64,000 bases of DNA from assembly GCA_028289605.1 (NCBI GenBank), contig JANQON010000003.1, forward strand, positions 62,001 through 126,000. The letters are read 5' to 3'. A program made the translations under genes and the position numbers. Below, piece by piece: positions 35,792 to 44,930 of this stretch. The notes under the pieces were generated by a model that worked only from the letters and a program-made list of their open reading frames with translations, made no database searches and was not told where the DNA came from. Numbering within the stretch: the stretch's first letter is position 1; each line of letters starts with the position of its first letter. The stretch comes from Hyphococcus sp. (lineage in GTDB: Bacteria; Pseudomonadota; Alphaproteobacteria; Caulobacterales; Parvularculaceae).

Positions 35792-36530
35792 GCCGCTATC
35801 AGTCGCCGCCGCTGCGGCGCTGACGGTCCTTTTGTTTCCATTCATCGCGGCCGCCCAGCGAACCGGCAACTATACCGACATTCACTCTATGCGCAGCGTT
35901 TTCGGAGACGATCTGCGCTCGGACGGCGGGCGCGCGCCGGTGCGCGACATCAGTTTCGAAGTCTATGTCCCGCGCAATTATGATGCGACTGATCCGCCGG
36001 GCGTGATGGTGTTCATCAGTCCCGTCGTCAGAGCCAAGGCGCCGGATCGGCTGAATCGGGTTTTTGACGAGCAGAACCTTATCTGGATCAGCGTCAATGA
36101 ATCCGGCGATGCGAGCGAGGACCTCGACCGCATGCTGGAGGCCTATGGCGGTCTTACCTATGTGCTCGATCGCTACGCGATCAACCACCGACGCCGTTAT
36201 CTCGCCGGCTTCGATGACGGGGCCCGTGTGGCCAGCCTGTTCGCTCGCGACTATCCGCAGTTCTTCACCGGCTATGCGTTTTTCAGCGACGCGGAGCATT
36301 GGCGCGATGAGGACGCGGCCAAGACCGGCGCCCTCGATCGCAGGCGATTTTCGTTCGTTGTCGGCGCCCAGGACCAGCGCCGCATCAAAATGAATGCCGC
36401 CTATGAAAGCTTCAAGGAGGCCGGCGCCCGCGATATCCTCCTGATCGAAGTCGACAAGCTCGGTCGTCGGCTGCCGCCGGCGAGAGAATTCGGCGAGGCG
36501 ATTGATTTCCTGGACGCCGACCAGGAATAG
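35769..36530 (+). CDS. Exported esterase-like protein lacking the nucleophile serine
   Basis: 253 residues from a TTG at 35769, overlapping the cyclophilin stop by 23 nt; this start provides a signal peptide with RRNK and a hydrophobic core ending IAAAQ. The fold resembles PHB-depolymerase/LpqC-type alpha/beta hydrolases (VYVPRNYDATDPPGVMVFISP, DRMLEAYGGLTYVLDRYAI, then the elbow). The elbow reads GFDDG instead of GxSxG, so the nucleophile serine is absent. Likely a non-catalytic binding protein. Start choice is uncertain. Confidence 0.65.
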   Translation: MIGARRNKPLSVAAAAALTVLLFPFIAAAQRTGNYTDIHSMRSVFGDDLRSDGGRAPVRDISFEVYVPRNYDATDPPGVMVFISPVVRAKAPDRLNRVFDEQNLIWISVNESGDASEDLDRMLEAYGGLTYVLDRYAINHRRRYLAGFDDGARVASLFARDYPQFFTGYAFFSDAEHWRDEDAAKTGALDRRRFSFVVGAQDQRRIKMNAAYESFKEAGARDILLIEVDKLGRRLPPAREFGEAIDFLDADQE

Positions 36531-36581
36531 GCGCTTGCTGCGCAATTGCTCCCTTGGCCGGCATCGGCTATCCCCGCGCCC

Positions 36582-38063
36582 ATGGCGAAAAAGCAAAAAC
36601 AGTTCAGACCCAAAGCGCGCGCGCCGCGCGGCTTCCAGGATCGTTTCGGAGCGGAGATCGCGGCTGAGCGCGAGATGCTTGCGCGCATATCCGCGGTCTA
36701 TGAAAGCTTCGGATTCGATCCGCTGGAGACGCCGGCCTTTGAATACACCGACGCACTCGGCAAATTTCTGCCTGATGTCGACCGGCCGAACGCCGGGGTG
36801 TTTTCGCTGCAGGATGACGACGATCAGTGGATGAGCCTGCGCTATGACCTCACCGCGCCGCTAGCGCGATATGTGGCGGAGCATTACGACGCGTTGCCCA
36901 AACCTTTTCGGCGCTATGCGGTGGGCCCCGTCTGGCGCAATGAAAAGCCGGGACCGGGGCGTTTTCGCCAGTTCACGCAATGCGATGCGGACACGGTCGG
37001 CGCGCCGGCGCCGGACGCAGATGCAGAGATGTGCGTGCTTTTTGCGCAGGTGATCGAAGCGGCGGGTGTCGACCGCGACGATTTTCTGATCCGGGTCAGT
37101 AACAGAAAGATCGTAGACGGATTGTTCGAACGGCTCGCCCTCGCCGACGACGAAGGCGGCGAGACGCGGCTCACGGTCATGCGCTCCATGGATAAATTCG
37201 ACCGCCTGGGCGAGGCGGGCGTGCGTCTGTTGCTGGGGCCGGGACGAAAAGACGAAAGCGGCGACTTCACCGACGGGGCGGGGCTCGCCGACGCGCAAAT
37301 CGACGCTGTCGTCGGCTTCTTGACCTCGACCGTGGAGGGCGATGACGGGGCGACGCTGCAGCGCCTGTCAGACATTGTCGGCGCGACTCAATCCGGCGCC
37401 GCCGGCGTCCAGGAACTCGTCGCGATCGCCGACCAAGTCCCGGCCGCGATGCGCGGCGCGGTCGCCATCGACTGCTCCATCATTCGCGGTCTTGAATACT
37501 ACACAGGGCCGGTTTTTGAGGCGGATCTCACCTTTGAGGCGAAAGACGACAAAGGGCGTCCGGTGCGCCTTGGTTCGGTTGGCGGCGGCGGGCGGTATGA
37601 CGGTCTCGTCAAGCGCTTCAAGGGCGTTGAGGTTCCCGCGGTGGGGATTTCCGTCGGCGTCTCGCGGCTTTTGGCGGCGCTGGCGCTTAAAGATCGCGCG
37701 ATTGAAACGGCGCGCGGGCCGGTGGTTGTCCTGGCGCTGGAAAAAGACCGGATGGCGGACTACCAGGCCATGGCCGCAGAGTTGCGCGCGGCAGGCGTGC
37801 GCGCCGAGGTCTATCTCGGCGGATCGAATTTCGCCAAACAGCTGAAATACGCCGACAAGCGCGCCGCGCCGGTCGCAATTATTCAGGGATCTGACGAACG
37901 CGAAAAGGGCGAGGTCACGATCAAGGATCTGGTGCTCGGCGCGGCGCTCTCCAAAGACATCGAGGATAACCGGGCGTGGCGCGAAGATCAGCCGGCGCAG
38001 TTTTCGGTCAAGCGCGATGCGTTGGTTCAGGCGGTGAAAGAGACGCTGGCGCGCGAGCGGTAG
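36582..38063 (+). CDS. hisS: Histidyl-tRNA synthetase
   Basis: 493 residues from the ATG at 36582. Class II core: PRGFQDRFGAE..., MSLRYDLTAPLARY, motif 2 PVWRNEKPGPGRFRQFTQCDADTVG, histidine-binding LEYYTGPVFE and GGGGRYDGLVKRF, and a C-terminal anticodon-binding domain (VRAEVYLGGSNFAKQLKYADKRAAPVAIIQG). Essential for charging tRNA-His. Confidence 0.96.
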   Translation: MAKKQKQFRPKARAPRGFQDRFGAEIAAEREMLARISAVYESFGFDPLETPAFEYTDALGKFLPDVDRPNAGVFSLQDDDDQWMSLRYDLTAPLARYVAEHYDALPKPFRRYAVGPVWRNEKPGPGRFRQFTQCDADTVGAPAPDADAEMCVLFAQVIEAAGVDRDDFLIRVSNRKIVDGLFERLALADDEGGETRLTVMRSMDKFDRLGEAGVRLLLGPGRKDESGDFTDGAGLADAQIDAVVGFLTSTVEGDDGATLQRLSDIVGATQSGAAGVQELVAIADQVPAAMRGAVAIDCSIIRGLEYYTGPVFEADLTFEAKDDKGRPVRLGSVGGGGRYDGLVKRFKGVEVPAVGISVGVSRLLAALALKDRAIETARGPVVVLALEKDRMADYQAMAAELRAAGVRAEVYLGGSNFAKQLKYADKRAAPVAIIQGSDEREKGEVTIKDLVLGAALSKDIEDNRAWREDQPAQFSVKRDALVQAVKETLARER

Positions 38064-38350
38064 CGGTCAAGGAGCGCCGCCGTGGTGAGAGGCCCTGAGA
38101 AAATGGGAGGGGCCGGACGAATGAATGCGCCATGATCTCCCGGGGGCTGGGGGGCGATGGTTAAAAAAACCGGAATTTCGCACCGCAGACATCCGTCCGA
38201 CAGAACCAAGATGAGGTTCGAATGGGGCGGCGCCGGGGACCAATTAAGGCTATTTCAAGGACGACCAAGGTCATTCTCGGGCGTGAGCCGGCCGCTCCGG
38301 GCGCTTTTGAGGGCTTGTGCGCGAGGCCGTCCCGCGCGACACTGCCGCCA

Positions 38351-38719
38351 ATGAGTGCAGGTGAAAACCCAGAACCGATAGGTCGCGGGCGGGCCCATGC
38401 GAGGGCGAAGGGCGCGCCGGCCGCCGTCGCCTTTTCCCGATCAGAACTGACGCGGATTCTGGGCGTGTACGGCCAGTTTGTCGCCGCTGGAGACTGGAAA
38501 GACTACGCCATTGACTGCCTGCCGGAGCGGGCGGTGTTTTCCGTTTTCCGGCGCGCATCGGAGATGCCGCTCTACAGGATCGAAAAGCGGCCGAAACTCG
38601 CCCGTCGTCAGGGACAATGGACGATTGTCTCCATGAGCGGGGCCATCCTGAAACGCGGCCATGATCTGGGCCAGGTGTTGCGGCTGTTCGACCGCCAGCG
38701 CTTAAAGCTCGCGACCTGA
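38351..38719 (+). CDS. DUF2794 protein
   Basis: 122 residues from the ATG at 38351. DUF2794 hallmarks: FSRSELTRILGVYGQFVAAGDWKDYAID, AVFSVFRRASEMPLYRIEKRP, LKRGHDLGQVLR. The family is restricted to alphaproteobacteria and uncharacterised. A longer in-frame version from 38222 adds a low-complexity basic leader unlike the family. Its 3' end overlaps the convergent TTC38-like gene by 18 nt. The 287 nt between hisS and this start hold no recognisable feature. Confidence 0.88.
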   Translation: MSAGENPEPIGRGRAHARAKGAPAAVAFSRSELTRILGVYGQFVAAGDWKDYAIDCLPERAVFSVFRRASEMPLYRIEKRPKLARRQGQWTIVSMSGAILKRGHDLGQVLRLFDRQRLKLAT

Positions 38720-39949
38720 CCGCACGGCGCCGTCCGCGCCGCAAGCCTCGAGCGTTTCGACAAAAACATGCCGCTGGGCGTGGCTGCCGCCAATGCGCTG
38801 AAGGTCGCCCATATGTTTCGACAGGGTCCCGCCGGCGTTCGCCCGGTCGCCGGCGACGAAGGCGACGAGCGCTTCCGCGACCGGCGCTGCGATCCGGCCC
38901 CAGCTATTGGCCTGTCCGCCGGGCGCGGTTTCAGCCCGCTCTCTCATCCCCATGAGAAAAGCGTTTGTCTCCGCGTCGGCGCCCGCGCGCGCCAGGGCGT
39001 AGATGTAGTGAAGATCATGAAATGGAAACAGGTGCTCGCCGGTCCGCATGCGGACTTGTTCGACAACCGGCGCCCACCGTCCGCCGACGTCGACGCCGCG
39101 CAATTCGAGCCGCCACAGCATGGAGATCGCGCCGATTTGCTCCTGCGGGAATTCCGGCCACGGCCCCCATAGCTGGCGGTCGTAGATGGATAGAGCCTCG
39201 GAATTCATCCCCAGCGCCAGGCGGAAAAGCGCCGCATGCCACCAATTGTGTTCGCGAATGAAAACGCCTTTTTTCTCCCAGGTGTGGGCGCAATGATCGA
39301 GCCAGCGGGCGCCGTCATTGGGCCGGCCTTGCGCATCCATGACATGGGCGACCGCATGATGGGCCCAGGCGTCGTCGATGGCGACCTCAGCGGCGTGCAG
39401 GCCTTCTTCTTCGGCTTCTTCCAGGCGATGGTTTTGTTCAAGGGCGAAGGCGATCATCCCGTGGGCGTACGGACGGTTTTCATGAACGATGCGCGCGCGT
39501 TCGCCGAACCGCAGGAGCGCCGGCGCATCGCCCAGATTAAAGGCGTGATACTGGCCCCATTTGATGGCGCAGATATCCGCCGGCCATCGCACGGTGAGTT
39601 CATCGAGGCGGGCGAGGGCGGTTTCGAAATCGAGGACGTTCCAGGCGTCGACCGCGGCGACGAATAACTGTTCGCGCTCGCTTGCAGATGTCGATGCGGC
39701 TTTCGCCGTGTCGAGATAGGCGGCTGCGGCGCTCCACCCTTCCGCGCCTTCAAAAGCGAGATGCAACGCGGCGGCGTGCGCGTTGACGAGGGGCGCGCCC
39801 GGATTGGCGTCTGCGACCGCGAACAGCGCCCGCAAATCGGCGCCGTAGCTCAGGAACTCGTTGACATAAGCGTCGTAGCCCGCCGCCGCGGAATAGTCGG
39901 CGCCGGCGATGGGCAGATCATGCTGGTCTCTGGCGAAGGCGTTTGTCAT
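38702..39949 (-). CDS. TTC38-like tetratricopeptide protein
   Basis: 415 residues from the ATG at 39949. All-helical TPR-type protein matching the TTC38 family: PLVNAHAAALHLAFEGA, HAFNLGDAPALLRFGERAR, YAHGMIAFALEQNHRLEEAEEEGLHAAEVAIDDAWAHHAVAHVMD, HNWWHAALFRLALG, FHDLHYIYALARAGAD. Soluble, no signal. Function not established. Confidence 0.85.
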   Translation of the reverse strand: MTNAFARDQHDLPIAGADYSAAAGYDAYVNEFLSYGADLRALFAVADANPGAPLVNAHAAALHLAFEGAEGWSAAAAYLDTAKAASTSASEREQLFVAAVDAWNVLDFETALARLDELTVRWPADICAIKWGQYHAFNLGDAPALLRFGERARIVHENRPYAHGMIAFALEQNHRLEEAEEEGLHAAEVAIDDAWAHHAVAHVMDAQGRPNDGARWLDHCAHTWEKKGVFIREHNWWHAALFRLALGMNSEALSIYDRQLWGPWPEFPQEQIGAISMLWRLELRGVDVGGRWAPVVEQVRMRTGEHLFPFHDLHYIYALARAGADAETNAFLMGMRERAETAPGGQANSWGRIAAPVAEALVAFVAGDRANAGGTLSKHMGDLQRIGGSHAQRHVFVETLEACGADGAVRSGREL

Positions 39950-40055
39950 GGACGGGACAATATGAGCCCGCGGCCGGGGCCGCAATGCGGGAAATGCTGA
40001 CGGCTTGTCACGTTCGGGTCATGCGCGGGATGGCGCGTGCGAACAGGCGCATAAA

Positions 40056-40084
40056 AAAACCCCCGCCGGTCGGGCGGGGGTTTT
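40056..40084. terminator. Intrinsic terminator of the Bax-inhibitor gene
   Basis: Perfect 12-bp stem AAAACCCCCGCC / GGCGGGGGTTTT with loop GGTCG. It is flanked by A-runs on the left, so the minus-strand transcript from 40839 ends in a U-tract. It lies between two leftward genes. Confidence 0.9.
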
Positions 40085-40107
40085 CAATGTGCGTGATCAA
40101 AAATCCG

Positions 40108-40839
40108 CTATTCGCGCATGATCCCGAGGATGTTCAGGATATGGATAAACAGGGTCACGAACGATCCATAGAGCGCAAAGGCGCCAAAGATGGCAGCGCG
40201 GCTGTTCGACGCTTCGCCCTCGCGATAGAGGTTTTTGATCATTTGCGTCTCATAGGCCGTGACCGCCGAGAACACGAGCACGACGAGCGACGATGTAATC
40301 AGGCTGCCAAGGCCGCTCTGGAAGATCAGCGCATTGACGATAATCGCGACCAACAGACCCAACGTCGCCATGAACAGGAAGCTGCCCCAGCCGGAAAGGT
40401 CTTTCTTGGTGGTGTAGCCAAACAGGCTCATGCCGCCGAACACAGATGCGGTGATGAAGAACGCTCTATAGATTTCCCGAGCCGCGTCCGCTTGCTGGAA
40501 GGAATAGAGCATCGGCGCGATCAAGGCGCCCCAGAGCGCTGCGTAAATCCAGAACATGCCGTGGGCGGCGACGGGCGAGCCGGAGAAAATGACGCGCGGT
40601 GCGAAAAAGCCCATGCCCAGGATGCCGGCGAACAACACCCATTTGATCGGGGTGCCGGCGATTTGCATGACCAGCGCGGGATTGCCGGCGATCAGCAGAG
40701 AGACAACGCCGGTCGCGGCGACAGCAAGCGCCATATAGTTGTAAACGCCAAGCATGTACTGGCGCAGGCCCTGATCGACGGCGGCGCCGCTGGCGGTCGT
40801 CGCAGTCGGGCGGCCAAATTGCGAGCGCGGTTCGTTCAT
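40108..40839 (-). CDS. Bax inhibitor-1/YccA-family membrane protein
   Basis: 243 residues with about seven membrane helices after a polar N-terminus. Typical blocks: GLRQYMLGVYNYMALAVA, AGILGMGFFAPRVI, ASVFGGMSLFGYTTKKDLSGWGSFLFMA, AVTAYETQMIKN, and C-terminal LYGSFVTLFIHILNILGI. Homologues modulate membrane protein quality control (FtsH) and ion leakage; role here not tested. Confidence 0.93.
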   Translation of the reverse strand: MNEPRSQFGRPTATTASGAAVDQGLRQYMLGVYNYMALAVAATGVVSLLIAGNPALVMQIAGTPIKWVLFAGILGMGFFAPRVIFSGSPVAAHGMFWIYAALWGALIAPMLYSFQQADAAREIYRAFFITASVFGGMSLFGYTTKKDLSGWGSFLFMATLGLLVAIIVNALIFQSGLGSLITSSLVVLVFSAVTAYETQMIKNLYREGEASNSRAAIFGAFALYGSFVTLFIHILNILGIMRE

Positions 40840-41008
40840 GGAGTGCGATTCCTTTTGAAGCTACGTTCCAAGTCTAATTGGCCCGGGCCGACGGCCCAGG
40901 CGCTATGAAGGCCAATATCGGGGGCGCCGATCGTCTGATCAAGAGGCGATGCGTGCGGTTTTGATCGGAAAATCCGCTCATAAACCGCCGGTTAAGCTTT
41001 CTGCGCCG

Positions 41009-42391
41009 TTAACCGCCGCCCGCCTTGTCGAACCGTGCGGCGAAAAAGCCGTCCATGCCGCCCATATCGGCCCAGAATGACGGCAGCGTGCGCAGATTGC
41101 CGTCGCGGTTGACCGCTTCGCCCAGGCCGCCGATGTCCTCAGCCGTGATCGGCTTGCGCGACACCCGGTCCTGATGGCGCGACAGCGCCGCCGCGGCCTG
41201 GGCCTCGCCCTCTTCCGGCTGCAGCGAGCACACGCAATAGACGAGGGCGCCGCCCGGCTTCAGGAACGATATCGCCCGATCGATCATCCGCGCCTGCAGC
41301 GAGGCGAGCGCGGCCATGTCGTCTTCCGTCTTCAGCCACGGCAGATCGGGGTGCCGGCGGATGGTGCCGGTCGCGGTGCATGGCGCGTCGAGGAGGACCG
41401 CGTCGGCCTTTTCCGTCGGCGTCCATTTCATCACGTCCGCTTCCACGAGCGCTGCGGCGATGCCGGTGCGCTGAAGGTTCTCGCGCACCCGTTCAAGGCG
41501 CGGGGCCGAAATATCGACGGCGGTGACCGCGGCGCCGGCGGCGGCGAGTTGAAGGGTTTTGCCGCCCGGCGCCGCACAGAGATCAAAAACGGTCTTGCCG
41601 GCGACGTCGCCCAAGAGTTTCACCGGCAACGCCGCGGCGGCGTCCTGCACCCACCAGGCGCCGTCCGCAAAGCCGTCCAGCCGCGAAACGTCGGAAACCG
41701 GCGCCAGGCGGAGCGACCCGGTCGGCAGGACCTCCGCATTCAAACGATCGGCCCAGGCGCCTGTCTCCGATGGCGTCTTCGGCGTGAGGTCGAGCGGCGC
41801 CGGCCGGCGGTGCGCTTCGGCGACGGCGCGGGCGCGAACGGGGCCGAAGCGCCGCTCCCAGCTGCGCCACATCCAGCCCGGCGTATCGGCGCGCAGGGGC
41901 GCCTTTTCGAGTGCGGCGGCGCCCGCCTTGCCGACCTTGCGCGAGACGGCGTTGACAAGGCCGGCGTAGTTTTCGGTTTCCCGCCGCTCGCCGGCGAGCG
42001 CAACGGCGGTCGATACGGCGGCGTGGTCCGGCGTCTTTAGAATCAACAGCTGCGCCGCCGTCAGGCGCAGAATGTCCATAATGCGGGCGGCGCGCTTCGG
42101 CAGCGGCCGATCGATATAGGCGCCGAGGACGTGGTCGATCGCGCCGCGCCGGCGCAAGGCCGCGCTCGCCATAGCGCGGGCGAAAGCGCGGTCCGACCCT
42201 TCCAGCAAGGAAAACGCCCGTGATTTGACCAGCGCTTCATCCAGACTGTCGCCGCCGCGAACCCGCTCTAAAATCTCCAGGGCGCCGCGGCGCGCGGCAA
42301 GGCCTGGAATATCCGGCCGCGCCGCCGGCGGGGCTTCGCCGCGCCCCCGCCCGCTGTCCTTTGTCCCTTGAAAATTGGTCTCTTTCGCCAT
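41009..42391 (-). CDS. RsmB/NOP-family RNA m5C methyltransferase
   Basis: 460 residues from the ATG at 42391. NusB-like N-terminal RNA-binding domain (ARRGALEILERVRGGDSLDEAL...), then a Rossmann SAM domain: DLCAAPGGKTLQLAAAGAAVTAVDIS, catalytic cysteines in LDAPCTATGTIRRHPDLPW and VYCVCSLQPEEGE. Methylates cytosine in rRNA. The divergent start region is shared with the YbjN-like gene. Confidence 0.92.
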   Translation of the reverse strand: MAKETNFQGTKDSGRGRGEAPPAARPDIPGLAARRGALEILERVRGGDSLDEALVKSRAFSLLEGSDRAFARAMASAALRRRGAIDHVLGAYIDRPLPKRAARIMDILRLTAAQLLILKTPDHAAVSTAVALAGERRETENYAGLVNAVSRKVGKAGAAALEKAPLRADTPGWMWRSWERRFGPVRARAVAEAHRRPAPLDLTPKTPSETGAWADRLNAEVLPTGSLRLAPVSDVSRLDGFADGAWWVQDAAAALPVKLLGDVAGKTVFDLCAAPGGKTLQLAAAGAAVTAVDISAPRLERVRENLQRTGIAAALVEADVMKWTPTEKADAVLLDAPCTATGTIRRHPDLPWLKTEDDMAALASLQARMIDRAISFLKPGGALVYCVCSLQPEEGEAQAAAALSRHQDRVSRKPITAEDIGGLGEAVNRDGNLRTLPSFWADMGGMDGFFAARFDKAGGG

Positions 42392-42552
42392 AGTGGCCCC
42401 GGCTAACCACGCCCGTGCCGGAAAGTCACGCGCAAATGTTTTCTGAACGCCCGGCGCGTCGATCGCTTTGCGGAAAGGCGGCTTTTGTCTTAGGCTTCTC
42501 TCTGGTGGAATCGTCGCGCCGCTGGCCTGCGTCGCGACAGAGGTCGAGGGGC

Positions 42553-43260
42553 ATGATGCAAAAACTATCGATATTGGCGGCGGGCGCCGCCCTGATGACA
42601 ACGGCGGCGACAGCGCAGACCGCGCCGGTGGCCAATCCGACCGCGTCGCTCGACTCGTTCGAGATCCAATCGGTCGGGGCGGTGCTCAACGAGCTTGGCG
42701 CCGTATGGCAGGCGCAACAGGGGAACGGTCAGTCCTATATCGCCGCCAACGCCGGCGGCGAGATCAACTTCCTGCTGGTGCCGGCGGCGTGCAAAGGCGC
42801 CAATCAAACCCAGTGCGTCGGTCTTTCCATGGTGGCGATTTTCGACGGCCAGGCCAATCCGCAGACGGTGACGGCGTTCAACTACCGCTACGCATTCGCC
42901 AGCGCCGGCCTCGATCCTTCGGGCTCGGCCTATATCAAGCGTTATGAGATTTCCGATTTCGGCATGGCCCGCGGCAATCTCGCCACGTCGATTCTCGTTT
43001 TCGTGGAACAGGCGAAGATGCTTCAGCAGGAGCTGTCGACCGCGCGCCGCACTGTGGCGCTTGAGGGGTATGCGGACGATCTGTCAGCGGGCTCGCTCAA
43101 CCGCAGCGGCGTCAAAACGCTTACAGGCGTTGAGGCGCATGCGGAGAACGCGGTGGACGCTCACCAGATCGGCCTCGACGAAGCGGCCGACCACATCAAG
43201 TTCTTCATTGAGAACAAGTCGGCGCCACGCAATAAAATCGACAACATCGCCAAAAAATAG
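42553..43260 (+). CDS. Exported YbjN-domain-like protein
   Basis: 235 residues from the ATG at 42553; signal peptide ends TAATAQ. The central region is YbjN-like: FEIQSVGAVLNELGA...YIAANAGGEINFLLVPAAC and FNYRYAFASAGLDPSGSAYIKRYEISDFGMARGNLATSILVFVEQA. The C-terminus is helical and charged. Function unknown. It precedes the TadE/TadG genes by 123 nt with CtrA-like half-sites between. Confidence 0.7.
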   Translation: MMQKLSILAAGAALMTTAATAQTAPVANPTASLDSFEIQSVGAVLNELGAVWQAQQGNGQSYIAANAGGEINFLLVPAACKGANQTQCVGLSMVAIFDGQANPQTVTAFNYRYAFASAGLDPSGSAYIKRYEISDFGMARGNLATSILVFVEQAKMLQQELSTARRTVALEGYADDLSAGSLNRSGVKTLTGVEAHAENAVDAHQIGLDEAADHIKFFIENKSAPRNKIDNIAKK

Positions 43261-43322
43261 CCTTGCGCCACGGCGGCTTTTTTACAGGATTTGCAGTCGG
43301 TCGCCGGCGTTAACCGCAATTG

Positions 43323-43337
43323 TTTAAGCGCTGTTAA
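43323..43337. promoter_or_regulatory. Near-consensus CtrA-like site upstream of TadE-like gene
   Basis: TTTA-N7-TTAA, one mismatch to the CtrA consensus, 47 bp before the TadE-like start and embedded among further TTAA tetramers (43309-43376). Confidence 0.3.
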
Positions 43338-43383
43338 GCCTCTTTTCATAAAGGGGTAGCGTTTTCTTAACGGAGCGGCGCGC

Positions 43384-43956
43384 GTGGAGGCGAAAAGCGA
43401 CTTTACCCGATTGCGCCGGGTCGCACAGCGCGGTTCGGCTGCGGTGGAGTTTGCGCTGATCGCGCCGCTCTTTCTGGCGCTTGTTTTTTCCATCGCCGAG
43501 GCGGGCTGGTATTATTTCGTCAACACCGCCGTTGAGCGCGCCAATGAATCGGCGGCCCGGCTTGTGCGCACGGGCCAGGCGCAAACCGCAAAAGACAGCG
43601 GCGGCGTCAATGTCTATTCCGCGGACGCCTTTTACAACGAGATCTGTTCTGTCGTTGCGCCTTTCGGCGCCTGCGACGACACGCTGACGGTGGATGTTGC
43701 CCGGTTTGCCAGCTTCGATGCACTTGCAAGCGATACGTCGAGCGCGGTCTGTCGAAACAGCGACAATCCAACCATCAAAGGCGCGCAGTTTGATGCGTCC
43801 GACTACGGCGCGCAGAACGAGATTATCCGTGTCCGGATCTGTTTTCTCTATAAGCCGGTGAGCCCGATACTGGGACTGCAGCTATCAACGAATAAGGACG
43901 GACGCGCGGAGATTGTCGCGTCTTCGATCTTTCGCAATGAACCGTTCGGGATTTGA
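43384..43956 (+). CDS. TadE/TadG-family minor pilin (first of pair)
   Basis: 190 residues from a GTG at 43384. Short basic leader, then RGSAAVEFALIAPLFLALVFSIAEAGWYYF, the TadE-like hydrophobic segment with the conserved Glu, resembling a prepilin cleavage region. The periplasmic part has four cysteines. These pseudopilins are needed for Tad pilus assembly. Overlaps or abuts the next gene. Confidence 0.85.
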   Translation: MEAKSDFTRLRRVAQRGSAAVEFALIAPLFLALVFSIAEAGWYYFVNTAVERANESAARLVRTGQAQTAKDSGGVNVYSADAFYNEICSVVAPFGACDDTLTVDVARFASFDALASDTSSAVCRNSDNPTIKGAQFDASDYGAQNEIIRVRICFLYKPVSPILGLQLSTNKDGRAEIVASSIFRNEPFGI

Positions 43957-43961
43957 CCACA

Positions 43962-44552
43962 ATGACGCAGACCCCAGCGCATTTCGCAAAAGACCGGTCG
44001 GGCGTCGCGGCGACGGAATTTGCGCTGTTGTTGCCGGTGTTGCTGCTGCTCTTTTTCGGGGTGGTCGAAGGCTCGGACGCGCTGGCGAAAAGCCGGCGGG
44101 TGAGCCTCGCCGCCAACACCCTCGCCGATCTCGCCGCGCGCGAGCGCCGGCTGATGGAGGACGCCGCGGACGATCTCTTCGCCGGCGTTGAGGAAATTGT
44201 CGACATCAACGGCGCCGATCTGGACATTCGTCTTGTCAGCGTGATCGCGGGCGCCGGCGACGCCGACGGCGACGGCGTTCCCGACGGCGATCCGGTCGTG
44301 CACTGGAGTTACGACAATCGCCCGGGCGGCGGCGCGCCCTATGCGGCGGGCGCCGCCTATACAACGGTGGACGTGAAAGCGCTGCTGGAGCCGGACGCGT
44401 CGATCATTGTCGCTGAAGTCGACTACACCCACGCGTCCGGGTTCGGCGGCCATGTGATTTCCGCCATGGACATCAACCGCACGGCGGTGCGCTGGCCGCG
44501 GCGGTCTCTGCGCATTCAGTTATGCAAGTCGGCGACGGATTGTGTTGATTGA
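43962..44552 (+). CDS. TadE/TadG-family minor pilin (second of pair)
   Basis: 196 residues from the ATG at 43962, 5 nt after the previous stop (a TTG at 43953 is an alternative). RSGVAATEFALLLPVLLLLFFGVVEGSDAL is the TadE-like leader and helix; the remainder is periplasmic with GDADGDGVPDGD, a calcium-type DxDxDG loop. It lacks the von Willebrand domain of full TadG. It completes the pilus set encoded at 1743-12345. Confidence 0.82.
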   Translation: MTQTPAHFAKDRSGVAATEFALLLPVLLLLFFGVVEGSDALAKSRRVSLAANTLADLAARERRLMEDAADDLFAGVEEIVDINGADLDIRLVSVIAGAGDADGDGVPDGDPVVHWSYDNRPGGGAPYAAGAAYTTVDVKALLEPDASIIVAEVDYTHASGFGGHVISAMDINRTAVRWPRRSLRIQLCKSATDCVD

Positions 44553-44930
44553 CTGACGCAATGAGGTCGGCGTTTGACGCGCGCGTCTCGCGCACGGCCG
44601 GCCGCAATGTTGATTGAGAGATCTCAATCTCACCTGGTTGCGTTGGTCGCGCGCCTTACATGCAGGGTCATAAATAAAAACAATGACGATTGAGTGCAGA
44701 TTCTGATGCAGCACGAATATACATCTAATCATTACTTATACCATATTTACTTCTAAAACAATTTTCTCAATGCTCTGACGCTCTACGAACACCCTCTTAA
44801 AGCCGGGCAGGCGTTTTCAGGAATTAGCCGCTCACGGCTGCGCGGCGAAAACGACGTGACCGAACACAACGTGACCGAACACGCCGCGGCCTCTTTCTCC
44901 GCAGCGCGTTCTTGAGCGTCTGGAGCATCG
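44553..44930. other. 378-bp intergenic left edge of Rhs island
   Basis: No gene found. Contains the left copy of the island-flanking repeat (44569-44655), an AT-rich stretch (about 44660-44770) that would suit a promoter for the island, and a doubled GTGACCGAACAC within 44856-44882. Confidence 0.6.
44569..44655 (+). repeat. Left copy of island-flanking direct repeat
   Basis: Blocks GGCGTTTGACGCGCGC (16 bp) and TCAATCTCACCTG (13 bp) recur exactly at 51448 and 51503, with the same 55-bp offset and orientation. The sequence between the blocks has diverged. Confidence 0.65.

Noticed and set aside
38064..38350. Small gene between hisS and DUF2794
   Set aside because: Open frames here are short, basic and without ribosome sites or family resemblance.
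44553..44930. Copy of the tRNA-Val 3' end (att site) at the left island edge
   Set aside because: Searched for the T-arm/acceptor sequence and did not see it; only the two-block repeat is shared.
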